A stretch of 64,000 bases of DNA from PALSA-1003 sp963741315 (GTDB lineage Bacteria; Pseudomonadota; Gammaproteobacteria; Burkholderiales; Casimicrobiaceae), in NCBI GenBank assembly GCA_963741315.1, contig CAVUHK010000005.1:650221-714220 (forward strand), written 5' to 3'. The first letter of the stretch is position 1, and every line of letters starts with the position of its first letter. The position numbers and the translations under genes were made by a program. The notes under the pieces were generated by a model. The model was not told the origin of the DNA. It saw only the letters and a list, made by a program, of their open reading frames with translations, and ran no database searches. Positions 34,284-43,670 of this stretch are shown in pieces.

Positions 34284-34691
34284 CTAGGCCGGTTGCGAAG
34301 CAGGCGCATCCGCCGCCGGCGCGGGTGCCGGGGCAGCTGCCGGCGCCGCGTTGGGCGACAGCGAGCGCGACTTCTCTTCCTTCATCATTGGCGATGGCGT
34401 GACGACCGCTTCGGTCATCGCGACGATGAGGTGGCGCAGCACCGCGTCGTTGAACTTGAACGCGTGCTCGAGTTCGCCCAGCGCCGCGGCATCGCACTCG
34501 ATGTTCATCAGAACGTAGTGCGCCTTGTGAACCTTGGCGATCGGGTACGTCATCTGGCGCCTACCCCAGTCTTCGAGGCGGTGGATCTTGCCACCGTTGG
34601 CGGTCGCCATGGCGCGGTAGCGCTCGATCATGGCGGGCACTTGCTCGCTCTGATCGGGGTGAACGATAAATACGATTTCGTAGTGACGCAT
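34284..34691 (-). CDS. rpsF: 30S ribosomal protein S6
   Basis: Ribosomal protein S6 (135 aa). MRHYEIVFIVHPDQSEQVP and GKIHRLEDWGRRQMTYPIAK followed by KAHYVLMNIECDA are canonical. The C-terminal tail is unusually rich in Ala and Pro (APAAAPAPAPAADAPAS), a low-complexity extension seen in several betaproteobacteria. The ATG at 34691 matches the family; the longer open frame lies in the leader. First gene of the rpsF-priB-rpsR-rplI operon behind a good promoter. Confidence 0.98.
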   Translation of the reverse strand: MRHYEIVFIVHPDQSEQVPAMIERYRAMATANGGKIHRLEDWGRRQMTYPIAKVHKAHYVLMNIECDAAALGELEHAFKFNDAVLRHLIVAMTEAVVTPSPMMKEEKSRSLSPNAAPAAAPAPAPAADAPASQPA

Positions 34692-34803
34692 GCAGACTTC
34701 TCCTTGTGGACGGTGGTTGGGCGACTGGGGCAAGAGCGTCAATCGCTCCGCGGTGTCGCCGGCGGCCTCATCCGTCTGCGGCGGGTGAGGCAAGGAACCG
34801 AAA

Positions 34804-34832
34804 ATTATAGCTGGATTCTTTAGCCAAGACAA
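34804..34832 (-). promoter_or_regulatory. promoter of the rpsF operon
   Basis: On the minus strand TTGTCT (34832 to 34827), 17-base spacer, TATAAT (34809 to 34804). This predicts an RNA start near 34797 and a leader of about 105 nt. The leader holds a 6-bp stem, GCCTCA/TGAGGC at 34765-34791, among other GC-rich pairings. In many bacteria the rpsF leader binds the S6:S18 complex for autoregulation; I cannot confirm that motif here. Confidence 0.7.
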
Positions 34833-34847
34833 GGCCTTAGCAAAGCC

Positions 34848-35927
34848 TTATCGCAAGGTGCCGGCGGCGGGCGGGGTCGCCACGGCCGCCGACCGGCTAG
34901 CCGCCGCGGCCAGCGCGGCCTCGCGCTCCGCCTTGGGTTGGGCCGCCAATGCCTTGACCCGGGCGTAGAAGCGCGGCAGGTCACCCCCCTCCGCGGCGAG
35001 CAGGGCACGGAATTCGGGGACCTTGCGCGAATAGAGGGCGACCGCGGCCAGGCTGGCGTTGTTCGGTCCCTGGGCGAACCAGGCATCGTAACCGGTCATC
35101 CCGACCGATTCGCGCTTGAGCGCCGCGTAGTCGGCGCGCATCGCGGCGAAGGCCGCCGACTTGCCTTCCCGCTTGGCCGCGTCGTTCGCATCGCTGGCGT
35201 AGAGCGCGGCGAGGCGTGTGCGCGTGCGCGTGACGAGTTCGCGAAAGCCGTCGCGCGAGCGCTGGCTCGCGGCGAAATACGCCGCCAGCGCAGGGTCGTT
35301 CTGTGCCGCGAGCCAGCGCGCGAGGCCCTCCTCCTCGACGGTGACCGCGAAGGACTCGTTGAACACGCTGTCGTCCTTGGCGTAGGCGACCTGGTGCGCC
35401 AGCTCGTGAAAGATGAGACGTGCCAGCTCGGGATCGGGGTAACGGATGAACGTCGACAGGATCGGATCGTTGAAATAGCCGAGTGTCGAGAACGCCGGCA
35501 CGCCGCCGATGTGCGCGTCATCTCCGCCGGCGCTGATCTTCGCCGCCTCGTCCTTCGCGGCAGTCTCGTCGAAGTAGCCGCGATAATTGACGCAGCCCGC
35601 GACCGGAAAACACCACTGCCTCGGCTCGAGCGACAGTTCTGGCGTGGCGACCACGTTCCACAGGACGTAGCGCCGTCCGACGTCGCTGTATTTGCGGTAG
35701 CTGGCGTTGTCGGGCAGCGCGAGTTCGCGGCTGGCGAAATCGCGAATGGCAACCGCACGCTCCAGTTTGCTCTTGAGAGCCGGGTCCGACGTCGTGGCGA
35801 TGACCGCCGGTATCGACTCGGCATGTTGCAGCAGCTCGACTTCGCCGCGAAGTCCCTGCCAGTAGTAGGCGACGCTACTGCAGCCCGACAACAGCGCCAA
35901 CAGCGCGAGCGCGACGACGCTTCGCAT
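34848..35927 (-). CDS. putative aminopeptidase (PF10023 family), lipoprotein
   Basis: Predicted zinc aminopeptidase (359 aa). The N-terminus MRSVVALALLALLSGCSS is a lipoprotein signal with lipobox LLSGC. The metal site is IFHELAHQVAYA (HExxH), followed by FNESFAVTVEEEGLARWL with the likely third ligand. The segment RRYVLWNVVATPELSLEPRQ is typical of this proteobacterial family, which is biochemically little studied. The ATG overlaps the stop of the upstream aminotransferase (ATGA), so the two are coupled. The longer open frame lies within the aminotransferase gene and is rejected. Confidence 0.9.
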   Translation of the reverse strand: MRSVVALALLALLSGCSSVAYYWQGLRGEVELLQHAESIPAVIATTSDPALKSKLERAVAIRDFASRELALPDNASYRKYSDVGRRYVLWNVVATPELSLEPRQWCFPVAGCVNYRGYFDETAAKDEAAKISAGGDDAHIGGVPAFSTLGYFNDPILSTFIRYPDPELARLIFHELAHQVAYAKDDSVFNESFAVTVEEEGLARWLAAQNDPALAAYFAASQRSRDGFRELVTRTRTRLAALYASDANDAAKREGKSAAFAAMRADYAALKRESVGMTGYDAWFAQGPNNASLAAVALYSRKVPEFRALLAAEGGDLPRFYARVKALAAQPKAEREAALAAAASRSAAVATPPAAGTLR

Positions 35928-37102
35928 CAGGCCAGTGTCGGCAGCCAGGCAGCGAGGCGCCGCACGCCGTCGCGCAGCTTGTCCTGCGCAATGGTGTAGG
36001 CGAAGCGCACGTGCGCCTCGGCGCGATGGCGACCGAAATCGATGCCGGGCGTGAACGCCACACCGGTCGCCGCGAGCGCGGCCGCGCAAAATCGTTCGCT
36101 ATCCATCCCGAAGCGCGAGCAATCAGCGTAGACGAAGAATCCGCCGGTGGGCATGACCGGAATCCCGAAGCCGAGTTCGCGCAACGCGGGAACCAGGAAG
36201 TCGCGGCGCGCCTGGAACTCGGCGCGGCGCGCTTCGACGATGGCCAGCGTTTCGGGGAGGAAGCACGCCAGCGCGGCGCGCTGCGACACCGTCGGCGGCG
36301 ATATGTACAGGTTCTGCGCGAGCTTTTCCAGGTCGCGCACATGCTCTTCGGGTGCGACCAGCCAGCCCAGGCGCCAGCCGGTCATGTTGAAGTACTTGGA
36401 GAAGCTGTTGATCACGAACAAGCGGTCCGACAGTCCCAGAGCACTCTGCGGTGCGCCCGCATAAGACAGGCCGAGGTAGATCTCGTCGACGATCAACGTG
36501 CCGCCGCGCGCGTCGACGGCGGCAGCGATGCGCGCCATTTCATCGCGAGCCACCATGGTCCCGGTCGGGTTGGACGGCGACGCGATCAGCGCGCCGCGCG
36601 TATGCGGAGTCCACGCGGACTCGATGGCCGCCGCCGTCAGCTGATAGTTCGACTCCGGCCCCACGGGCACGCCGATCGCTTCGCCCTCCAGCGTGCGTAC
36701 GAAATGTCGGTTGCACGGATAGCCCGGATCGGCGAGCAGGATCGCGTCGTCGCGATTGACCAGCAGCGCGAGGGTGAGCAGGAGCGCTGCCGACGAGCCC
36801 GCCGTAACGACAATGCGTCCAGGGTCGACTGCCACGTCGTAACGGTCGTGGTAGTGCCTGGCAATCGCCTCGCGCAATTCGGGCGTTCCCAACGCCGAAG
36901 TGTAGTAGACATTTCCGGTGGCGATTGCCTGCTGCGCCGCGGCCAGCACCGGTGTCGGCGTTGGAAAGTCCGGCTCGCCGATTTCCATGTGCACCACGCT
37001 GCGGCCCGCGGCTTCGAGCGCGCGCGCCGCGGTCTGAACTTCCATCACGTGAAACGGCGCGATCTCGTGCACGCGCGCCGCGATCCGGCTCCGGGTATCC
37101 AT
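35927..37102 (-). CDS. pyridoxal phosphate-dependent aminotransferase (class I/II)
   Basis: Fold-type I aminotransferase (391 aa). VHMEIGEPDFPTPTPVLAAA and TSALGTPELREAIARHYHDR open the domain. ASPSNPTGTMV binds PLP phosphate or substrate, and the Schiff-base lysine is in NSFSKYFNMTGWRLGWLV. Similar to the aspartate/valine-pyruvate-type group; the amino donor is not deducible. I start at MDTRSRIAARVHEIAPF; upstream in-frame codons run into the divergent DUF4124 gene's control region. Coupled to the downstream aminopeptidase. Confidence 0.92.
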   Translation of the reverse strand: MDTRSRIAARVHEIAPFHVMEVQTAARALEAAGRSVVHMEIGEPDFPTPTPVLAAAQQAIATGNVYYTSALGTPELREAIARHYHDRYDVAVDPGRIVVTAGSSAALLLTLALLVNRDDAILLADPGYPCNRHFVRTLEGEAIGVPVGPESNYQLTAAAIESAWTPHTRGALIASPSNPTGTMVARDEMARIAAAVDARGGTLIVDEIYLGLSYAGAPQSALGLSDRLFVINSFSKYFNMTGWRLGWLVAPEEHVRDLEKLAQNLYISPPTVSQRAALACFLPETLAIVEARRAEFQARRDFLVPALRELGFGIPVMPTGGFFVYADCSRFGMDSERFCAAALAATGVAFTPGIDFGRHRAEAHVRFAYTIAQDKLRDGVRRLAAWLPTLA

Positions 37103-37172
37103 CGAAAGGATGACTTTTTGCTGCGGGAGAAAGGTGTATGGTAAACGCTTTCGGATGCGCGGGAGCGCAGCC

Positions 37173-37664
37173 ATGCCCGACTTGCGACTCGCGACACTGC
37201 TGGCGATCGCCCTGGCATCGACACCGGCCGGAGGGGCGACGACCATCTACAAATGCGCGGGCGCGGGCGACTCGGTCGTCTATCAGGACGTGCCATGCGC
37301 GGCCGGCAAGGAGCTGCGCAACTTCACCAAGGATCCACCGCCGGTGAGCGTCATTCCCGGCACCCCGGTACCGGGCAAAGCGGCGCCGCCCGAGGCAAAC
37401 CCGCCGCGCGCGGAACGAATCACCACGGGTAAGCGCACCAAAACCGCCGAGAGCAACGCCGGCGAGCGCCGTTTCATCGCGGTCGGCATGAGCGCCGCCG
37501 AAGTGATCCAGCGCATCGGCAAGCCCGACGTCAACGCCAGCAACCAGCGCGGCAAGGGTCAGCACTGGTCGTACCTGCCGAAGGCCGGCGATCCCGACAC
37601 CACGACCACGCTCACGCTCGTCGGTGGCAAGGTGACCGACGTCGAGCGCAAGGTCGTGCGCTGA
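37173..37664 (+). CDS. DUF4124 domain-containing exported protein
   Basis: Small exported protein (163 aa). The signal peptide MPDLRLATLLAIALASTPAG is followed by the DUF4124 signature TIYKCAGAGDSVVYQDVPC. A proline-rich linker leads to a C-terminal SmpA/BamE-like fold (VGMSAAEVIQRIGKPDVN, TTTLTLVGGKVTDVERKV). Role unknown, probably envelope-related. Its stop overlaps the ATG of dtd (TGATG), so they are co-expressed. Earlier in-frame ATGs at 37110 and 37155 lack a signal-like N-terminus. Confidence 0.85.
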   Translation: MPDLRLATLLAIALASTPAGGATTIYKCAGAGDSVVYQDVPCAAGKELRNFTKDPPPVSVIPGTPVPGKAAPPEANPPRAERITTGKRTKTAESNAGERRFIAVGMSAAEVIQRIGKPDVNASNQRGKGQHWSYLPKAGDPDTTTTLTLVGGKVTDVERKVVR

Positions 37665-38116
37665 TGCGCGCGCTGGTCCAGCGCGTACGCGAGGCATCGG
37701 TCAGCGTCGCGGGCGTGCGCATCGCGGCGATCGGCCGAGGCCTGCTCGTGCTCGCCGCGGTCAGCGCGACGGACGACGATGCCGATCGCAACTGGCTGGC
37801 GCGCAAGATCGTGAGCCTGCGCATTTTCGACGATGAAAATCGCGTCATGAACCGGTCCATCGCCGATGTCGACGGCGACATTCTCGCGGTAAGCCAGTTC
37901 ACTTTGTACGCGTCGACCAGCAAGGGCGCGCGGCCCTCCTACAGCGCGGCCGCGGCGCCGGAAATCGCGGAACCGCGCTTCGCTGCCTTTGTCGCCGCGC
38001 TTGCGCACCAGCGCGGCCGACCGGTACCGACGGGAAAATTCGGCGCGGACATGCAGGTCGCACTGATCAACGACGGCCCGGTCACGCTGTGGCTGGATTC
38101 GACGACGCGCGAGTAA
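37664..38116 (+). CDS. dtd: D-aminoacyl-tRNA deacylase
   Basis: DTD (150 aa) hydrolyses D-aminoacyl-tRNA (and Gly-tRNA-Ala), a translation quality-control step. It begins MRALVQRVREASVSVAG. The active-site motifs are SQFTLYASTSKGARPSYSAA and the cross-subunit Gly-cisPro segment VPTGKFGADMQVALINDGPV. Overlaps the DUF4124 stop by one base; a DoxX gene converges 21 bases downstream. Confidence 0.96.
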   Translation: MRALVQRVREASVSVAGVRIAAIGRGLLVLAAVSATDDDADRNWLARKIVSLRIFDDENRVMNRSIADVDGDILAVSQFTLYASTSKGARPSYSAAAAPEIAEPRFAAFVAALAHQRGRPVPTGKFGADMQVALINDGPVTLWLDSTTRE

Positions 38117-38137
38117 CCGCGCGACGTCGCACTCGCG

Positions 38138-38536
38138 TCAGCCGCGGTCGACGCTGTATCGGCCGGGCCCCAGCGCGACGACCATCAACAGGCCGCCGAT
38201 GATGGCGATGTTCTTCAGGAAGTGGACCTGCTGACCCATCGCTTCCGCCGCGGGAGCACTCCAGAAATTGTGGAAGATCGGCGTGATGACCACGGTGAAT
38301 GCCGCCATCACCCAGGCGATCCAACGTGCCTTCCACCCGATCAGCAGAAGCAGGCCGCCACCGAGCTCGACGGCGATGGCGAGCGCGGCAAGGACCTGCG
38401 GCATCGGCAATCCCTGGCTCCCGATGAAGCCGGCGGTGCCCGCGAATCCAGCGACCTTCCCCAACCCCGAAACGATGAACAGCACGGACAGCAACGCACG
38501 CCCAAGTAGTGCGAGTCCATCCGATCGCTTTTCCAT
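38138..38536 (-). CDS. DoxX family protein
   Basis: Four-helix inner-membrane protein (132 aa) of the DoxX/SURF4-like family: ALLGRALLSVLFIVSGLGKV, GFIGSQGLPMPQVLAAL, GGGLLLLIGWKARWIAWVMA, then IIGGLLMVVALGPGRYSVD. Members are linked to membrane redox or thiosulfate metabolism, but most have no proven function. It follows the histidine kinase gene by 18 bases on the same strand and may share its transcript. Confidence 0.88.
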   Translation of the reverse strand: MEKRSDGLALLGRALLSVLFIVSGLGKVAGFAGTAGFIGSQGLPMPQVLAALAIAVELGGGLLLLIGWKARWIAWVMAAFTVVITPIFHNFWSAPAAEAMGQQVHFLKNIAIIGGLLMVVALGPGRYSVDRG

Positions 38537-38554
38537 GGCTGACCTCCGATTCGA

Positions 38555-39997
38555 CTAGGTGACGATGGGTGCGGCATCGGCATGGACGACGACCTGAGGT
38601 GGCACTTTGAGCGGCGCAGGTGCGACCGCAAAAACGACCTCGATGCGCGTCCCCCGACCATGCGGCGGGTCGGCGATGGTCAGCTGCGCGCCATGCCGCG
38701 CGGCAATCTCGCGAGCGATGGTCAGGCCGAGTCCGCAACCGCCCGAGGTGCTGTGGCGAGGCCGGTAGAACGGCTCGAAGACGCGTTCGCGCTCCGCCGG
38801 CGGAATGCCGGGACCATCGTCCTCGACGAAAAGCGTCAACGGTTCCGCTGTCACGCCCACCGTGATCCTGCCGCCGGATTGGCCGTAGCGAATCGCGTTG
38901 TCGACGAGATTGCCGAGCAGTTCGCCGAGCAATTGCTGTTCGCCCGACACCAGCACTCCGGTGTCCGGACCTTCGTATCCCAGGTCGATGTTGCAGGCGA
39001 TGGCCGGGTCGGCCCAGCGCTCCAATTCGGCGCGGGCGAGCTGCGCCAGATCCACCGTCGTCATCTGCAGGATGCCCTGCGAGGATGGGTCCGAGCGGCT
39101 CAGCGTCAGCAGTTGCTGCGTCAGGTGGCGCATGCGCGACACGGCGCGGGCGATGTCGCCCAATGCCTCGCCATGGCGTTGCGGATTGGTCTCGCGCAAC
39201 GCGCGCTCGGTCTGCACCTGCAAGGCAGCCAGAGGCGTACGCAACTGGTGCGCCGCGTTGGCGACGAATCTCTGCTGCGCGCCGCGCGCCTCGGCGAGCT
39301 TCTCGATGAGCTGGTTGATGGCGCTGATCAGCGGCTTCACTTCGGAAGGGATGTCATGGTCGTCGCCCACGGGGACCAGGCCGTCGGGCTTGTAGCGACG
39401 CAATCGTGACGCGGTTTCATCGAGTGTGGCGAGGCTGGACGTAACGGCGAACCAGATGAACGCGCCCGCAGCCAGCAGCATGGCCACCTGCAGCGGCAAG
39501 AGCATCAGGATGATCTCGCGCACCAGCGCCTGGCGCTTCTTGATCGTCTCGGCAACCTGGATGGTGACGACCTTTGATTCCGGCGCCGGCCCCGTGACCG
39601 TGATCGCGACCACTCGCACTGGCACGCCAGCCACGACCTCGTCGAAATAGAAAGGATGGTCCATCGGCAGCGACAGCGGAATGTCAGGAAATTCGACGTT
39701 GCCGAACAGCCGCTCGCCGTCCGCAGAAACCACGTTCTCGTAGATGCGGTCGACGCTGTCCCACTCGAACATCTCGACCGCCGAACGGGGCAGAGTGAGG
39801 TTGGGGCCCGCAGCACCTGAGCGGAGCTGCGTTGCCAGCGCCATGGCGGAATCCAGCAACCAGCGGTCGTGCACTACATTGCCGAAGTGCAGCGCCAGTC
39901 CAAAGGACAGGAAGCCACCGACCAGGAGGACGCCCAGCAGGGGCATCCAGAGTCGCGTCAGGAGGCGGCGACGAAGGCTCTGCTCAGGACGCGACAT
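38555..39997 (-). CDS. two-component sensor histidine kinase (TctE/QseC-like)
   Basis: Membrane histidine kinase (480 aa). TM1 (about 14-36) precedes a periplasmic sensor with a 2CSK_N-like pattern (FGNVVHDRWLLDSAMALATQ, YFDEVVAGVPVRVVAITVTG), then TM2 near 165-190. The H-box is FVANAAHQLRTPLAALQVQT, the N-box NLVDNAIRYG, the G-boxes DDGPGIPPAER and GCGLGLTIAREIAARHG. The N-terminal layout suggests the TctE group, which often senses carboxylates. Its start overlaps the response regulator by 14 bases, so they form one operon. Confidence 0.93.
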   Translation of the reverse strand: MSRPEQSLRRRLLTRLWMPLLGVLLVGGFLSFGLALHFGNVVHDRWLLDSAMALATQLRSGAAGPNLTLPRSAVEMFEWDSVDRIYENVVSADGERLFGNVEFPDIPLSLPMDHPFYFDEVVAGVPVRVVAITVTGPAPESKVVTIQVAETIKKRQALVREIILMLLPLQVAMLLAAGAFIWFAVTSSLATLDETASRLRRYKPDGLVPVGDDHDIPSEVKPLISAINQLIEKLAEARGAQQRFVANAAHQLRTPLAALQVQTERALRETNPQRHGEALGDIARAVSRMRHLTQQLLTLSRSDPSSQGILQMTTVDLAQLARAELERWADPAIACNIDLGYEGPDTGVLVSGEQQLLGELLGNLVDNAIRYGQSGGRITVGVTAEPLTLFVEDDGPGIPPAERERVFEPFYRPRHSTSGGCGLGLTIAREIAARHGAQLTIADPPHGRGTRIEVVFAVAPAPLKVPPQVVVHADAAPIVT

Positions 39998-40667
39998 CGC
40001 CTTGCTGTTCGAGCCGGTACCCCAGCCCGCGAAAGACCCGGATGCCGACGTCGGCCTCGGCCTGCCCGAGCTTGCGACGCAAACGACTGACGAAGACTTC
40101 CACCGCGGACAGGCTCGCGTTGTCCTGCCAGTCGTAGAGCGAATTGAAGATCTGCGCCTTGCTGACGATGCGTCCGGGCCGGCGCATCAGCATTTCGAGC
40201 ACCGCGAGTTCGCGCGCCGTCAGTTCGAGCTCTTCCCCGTTGACCGTTGCGTGGCGCGATTCCAGCTCGAGGTGGACCACGCCAAAACTGAGCGTCGCTC
40301 CGACCGGATCGCCCCGGCGCAGCAGCGCCCGGACCCTGGCTTCGAGTTCTGCGATAACAAAGGGCTTGGCGAGGTAATCGTCTCCACCTGCGTCGAGACC
40401 GACGACGCGTTCCTGCGGTTCATCACGCGCGGTCAGTATGAGCACCGGCGTCTTGACCGCGCCGAAGCGCAGCCGGCGCAGAACTTCGAGGCCATCCATG
40501 TCGGGCAGCCCCAGGTCAAGAATAATCAACGAATAGCCTGCGTCCGCGCACGCCGCCATGGCTGCGCGTCCGTCGTGCGCAACATCGGCTTCGTATCCCG
40601 ATTGGGCCAGCGAGGACGCCAGACCTTTCGCCAACTCGACATCGTCTTCAACCAAAAGTAGTCGCAT
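39984..40667 (-). CDS. OmpR-family response regulator
   Basis: Response regulator (227 aa). The receiver domain has the acidic pocket E7-D8-D9 and phospho-acceptor D51 in LIILDLGLPDMDG, plus the switch lysine in YLAKPF. The C-terminal winged helix includes ELTARELAVLEMLMRRPGRI and LSAVEVFVSRLRRKL. Partner of the downstream kinase. It lies 90 bases after uxaC on the same strand; whether it controls the hexuronate genes is unknown. Confidence 0.95.
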   Translation of the reverse strand: MRLLLVEDDVELAKGLASSLAQSGYEADVAHDGRAAMAACADAGYSLIILDLGLPDMDGLEVLRRLRFGAVKTPVLILTARDEPQERVVGLDAGGDDYLAKPFVIAELEARVRALLRRGDPVGATLSFGVVHLELESRHATVNGEELELTARELAVLEMLMRRPGRIVSKAQIFNSLYDWQDNASLSAVEVFVSRLRRKLGQAEADVGIRVFRGLGYRLEQQGDVAS

Positions 40668-40701
40668 GATCGTTCACCTGCTCCATGGGTCGGAACGGCG
40701 A

Positions 40702-40722
40702 CGGCCAGCCGCGGGCTGGCCG
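40702..40722. other. strong hairpin between uxaC and the response regulator
   Basis: CGGCCAGCC, three-base loop GCG, GGCTGGCCG: a 9-bp perfect stem in the 90-bp gap downstream of uxaC. No T-run follows on either strand. It may mark the 3' end of the hexuronate transcript (processing or Rho-dependent end). Confidence 0.35.
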
Positions 40723-40757
40723 CACCCCAAGCCCAGTTTGATCGAAAGATTGCTCGA

Positions 40758-42170
40758 TTACAACTTGTAGGCGCGCTTGGCCAGCTTGTAGGCAAGCTCG
40801 GGCGCCAGCTCGTAGGCCTCGTCCTCGCCGATCTTGTGCTCGGTGACCAGCTGCGCAAGGAAACGGCAATCCATCCGCCGTGCGACGTCATGTCGAGCCG
40901 GGATCGACAGGAACGCCCGCGTATCGTCGTTGAATCCTACAGTGTTGTAGAAGCCCGCCGTCTCGGTGACCTGCTCGCGAAAGCGCTGCATCCCCTCGGG
41001 GCTGTCGTAGAACCACCACGACGGCCCCAGCCGAAGGATCGGATAGTGGCCGGCCAGCGGCGCCAGCTCGCGCGAGTATGACGTCTCGTCGAGCGTGAAC
41101 AGGATCACGGTCAGGTTGCGCTCGTTGCCGAACCGGTCCAGCAACGGCTTGAGCGCATGGACGTAATCGGTACGGGTCGGGATGTCGGCGCCCTTGTCGC
41201 GCCCGAAGCGTGCGTAGAGCTGCGGATTGTGATTGCGCATCGAGCCCGGGTGGATCTGCATGACCAGCCCGTCGTCGAGACTCATGCGTGCCATTTCGGT
41301 GAGCATCTGGCCGCGAAAGGCTTCCGCCTCCAAGGCGGTGATGCTGCCTTTGAGCGCCTTCGCGAACAGTTTTTCGCACTCGCCGGTGTCGAGGTCGGAC
41401 GTCTGCGCAGTCGGATGCCCGTGGTCGGTCGACGTCGCGCCCATGCTCTTGAAGAATGCACGGCGGTTGCGATGCGCGGCCAGGTACCCGCGCCAAGTCG
41501 ATGTGTCTTCGCCCGCAAGCTTGCTCAAGGCCGCGACGTTGCCAGCGAACCCGTCAAATTCGGGATCGACCACCGGATCCGGGCGATACGCAGTCACCAC
41601 GCGACTCTTCCAGCCGCTGGCGCGAATCTTCGCGTGCTGGGCGAGCGGGTCGAGCGGCGATTCGGTGGTCGCGATCACTTCGATGTTGAAGCGCTCGAAC
41701 AGAGCGCGCGGGCGAAATTCCGGCTTGGCCAGGCAAGCATTGATCTGGTCGAAGATGCGGTCCGCGGATTCGGCCGTGACACGCTCGCGCACTCCGAACG
41801 ATTCATGGAACGCATGGTCCAGCCAGATGCGCGTGGGCGTGCCACGAAACAGGTGATAGTGCGCTGCGAACGTTCGCCAGATCTTGCGTGCATCCTGCTC
41901 CACCGCCCCGCCATCGCGCCGGGGTATTGCCAGGTCCTCCAGCGCAACACCCTGGCTGTATAGCATCCGGAACACATAGTGATCGGGCGTGATGAAGAGC
42001 GCCGAAGCGTTGGTGAACGGTTCGTTGTCGGCAAACCACTGCGGATCGGTGTGTCCGTGCGGACTGACGATCGGCAGGTCCTTGACCGTCGCATAGAGCG
42101 AGCGTGACAGCGCACGTTGCGCCGGATCGGACGCGAACAGTCGGTCCGGATGCAGATTCAGCGGAATCAT
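40758..42170 (-). CDS. uxaC: glucuronate isomerase (uronate isomerase)
   Basis: Converts D-glucuronate to D-fructuronate and D-galacturonate to D-tagaturonate (470 aa, the family length), the first step of hexuronate catabolism. Amidohydrolase-fold metal site IVSPHGHTDPQWFADN near the N-terminus; RIWLDHAFHESFGV, VITAYRPDPVVDPEF-like sequence and GPSWWFYDSPEGMQRFREQV are UxaC landmarks. I start at MIPLNLHPDRLFASDPAQRA. The gene follows the fructuronate/tagaturonate reductase by 10 bases. Confidence 0.96.
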   Translation of the reverse strand: MIPLNLHPDRLFASDPAQRALSRSLYATVKDLPIVSPHGHTDPQWFADNEPFTNASALFITPDHYVFRMLYSQGVALEDLAIPRRDGGAVEQDARKIWRTFAAHYHLFRGTPTRIWLDHAFHESFGVRERVTAESADRIFDQINACLAKPEFRPRALFERFNIEVIATTESPLDPLAQHAKIRASGWKSRVVTAYRPDPVVDPEFDGFAGNVAALSKLAGEDTSTWRGYLAAHRNRRAFFKSMGATSTDHGHPTAQTSDLDTGECEKLFAKALKGSITALEAEAFRGQMLTEMARMSLDDGLVMQIHPGSMRNHNPQLYARFGRDKGADIPTRTDYVHALKPLLDRFGNERNLTVILFTLDETSYSRELAPLAGHYPILRLGPSWWFYDSPEGMQRFREQVTETAGFYNTVGFNDDTRAFLSIPARHDVARRMDCRFLAQLVTEHKIGEDEAYELAPELAYKLAKRAYKL

Positions 42171-42180
42171 GGGAAGCCTT

Positions 42181-43670
42181 TCAGTGCGTGTCCATCGCGG
42201 CGATACGCGCGACGGTACGCTCGGCGCCGTCGGCAAGAAGCGCCGTCAACCAGGCGATGACCTTGTCGGCGAATTGTGGAGTCGCGGGCAGATCGGTGCC
42301 GAAGATCGCGCCGATGCCCAGCAGGCCGCGCGCCAGCGCGGGAGCGTCACCGCGATGCTTCGCGGCGATGTCGGCGAATTGCGCAGCCAATGGATCGGAT
42401 ACCTTGATTTCGCGCCCCGCCTCGTCAACGCCCGCGACGTAGCGCATCCAACCGGCAACGCCGAGCGCGAGGCGATCGATCGGGCGCCCGGCGGCGAGAT
42501 TTTCGCGCACCGTCGCGAGCCATCGCTGGGGAATCTTCTGCGAGCCGTCCATCGCGATCTGCTGCGTTCGATGCGGCAGCGCCGGATTGCCGAAGCGCTC
42601 GACCAGCGCCGACTGGTATGCAGCGACATCGACGCCCTCCGGCAGGCTCAACGAGGGGGCGACTTCCTGCCCCATCAGCGCGCGCATGTACGTCACGAAG
42701 TCGGGTTGCGCGGCAACCTGATAGACGAATTCGTGGCCGGCGAGAAAGCCGAGATAGGCAAACGCCGAATGACTGCCGTTGAGCAGGCGCAGTTTCATCG
42801 CCTCGAACGGTGCGACATCGGCGACGAGTTGCGCGCCGACCTTGGACCATGCCGGGCGCCCGGCGGCGAAATTGTCTTCGACCACCCATTGCTTGAAGGG
42901 CTCGTGCATCACCGGCGCGGCATCGTGCAGCCCCAGCGCTGCGTCGTTGTCGGCGATGTCGGCGTCGGTGGTCGCCGGCACGATCCGGTCGACCATCGTC
43001 GATGGAAAGCTCGCGTGCTCGCGGACCCAGCTTGCGCAAGCTGCGGGTCGCGCGCCTCGGAAAACGCCAGCACCAGGTCGCGTACCAGCGCACCGTTGTG
43101 CGGAAGGTTGTCGCAGCAGAGGATGGTCAGAGGCGTGCCATGCGACCGGCGGCGCGCCTCGAGCGCGGCGACGATCAGGCCGATGGCGCTGTTGGGGCTC
43201 GCGGCATCGGCCAGATCGTGCACGATGTCCGGATGGGCGAAATTCAGGCGTCCGGTCGCGGGGTCGTGGCAGTAGCCTTTTTCGGTGATCGTCAGCGACA
43301 CGATCCGGGTCGCGGGCGCTGCGAGCCGGGCATGGATCGCCGCGCGTTCGTCACCCAGGAACAGCACTTCGCGCACGCTCCCGATGACCCGACGCCGCAC
43401 CCCGGCGGGGCTCTTCTCGACCGCGGTGTAGATGCCGTTCTGTGGCGCCAGGCGATCACGCACGTCGGGTGAACGCAGGCTCACGCCGCAGATGCCCCAG
43501 TCGCCACACTCCAGCGCGAGGGCATCGTCGGTGTAGACGGCACTCTGCGCTCGATAGAACGCGCCAATACCGAGGTGCACGATGCCAATGCCGACACCGC
43601 GCGGATCGTAGGACGGCTTGACCACGCCGGCGGGAAGCTGCGCCAGCGTCGCCTGCGACAGCCTGTTCAT
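42181..43670 (-). pseudogene. uxuB: fructuronate reductase / mannitol dehydrogenase family protein, frameshifted
   Basis: NAD-dependent polyol/uronate dehydrogenase that would reduce fructuronate to mannonate, the step between UxaC and ManD. The N-terminal Rossmann half (IVHLGIGAFYRAQSAVYTDD, CCDNLPHNGALV) is in one frame to Q213 (about 43030). It then turns to nonsense, and the conserved C-terminal half continues in another frame (WVREHASFPSTMVDRIVPAT, WVVEDNFAAGRPAW, KLRLLNGSHSAFAYLG). One missing base explains it; restoring it gives 497 codons, the normal size. Probably a sequencing error. The start ATG overlaps the permease stop (ATGA). UxuB is preferred from context; tagaturonate reductase or mannitol dehydrogenase are alternatives. 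Confidence 0.85.
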
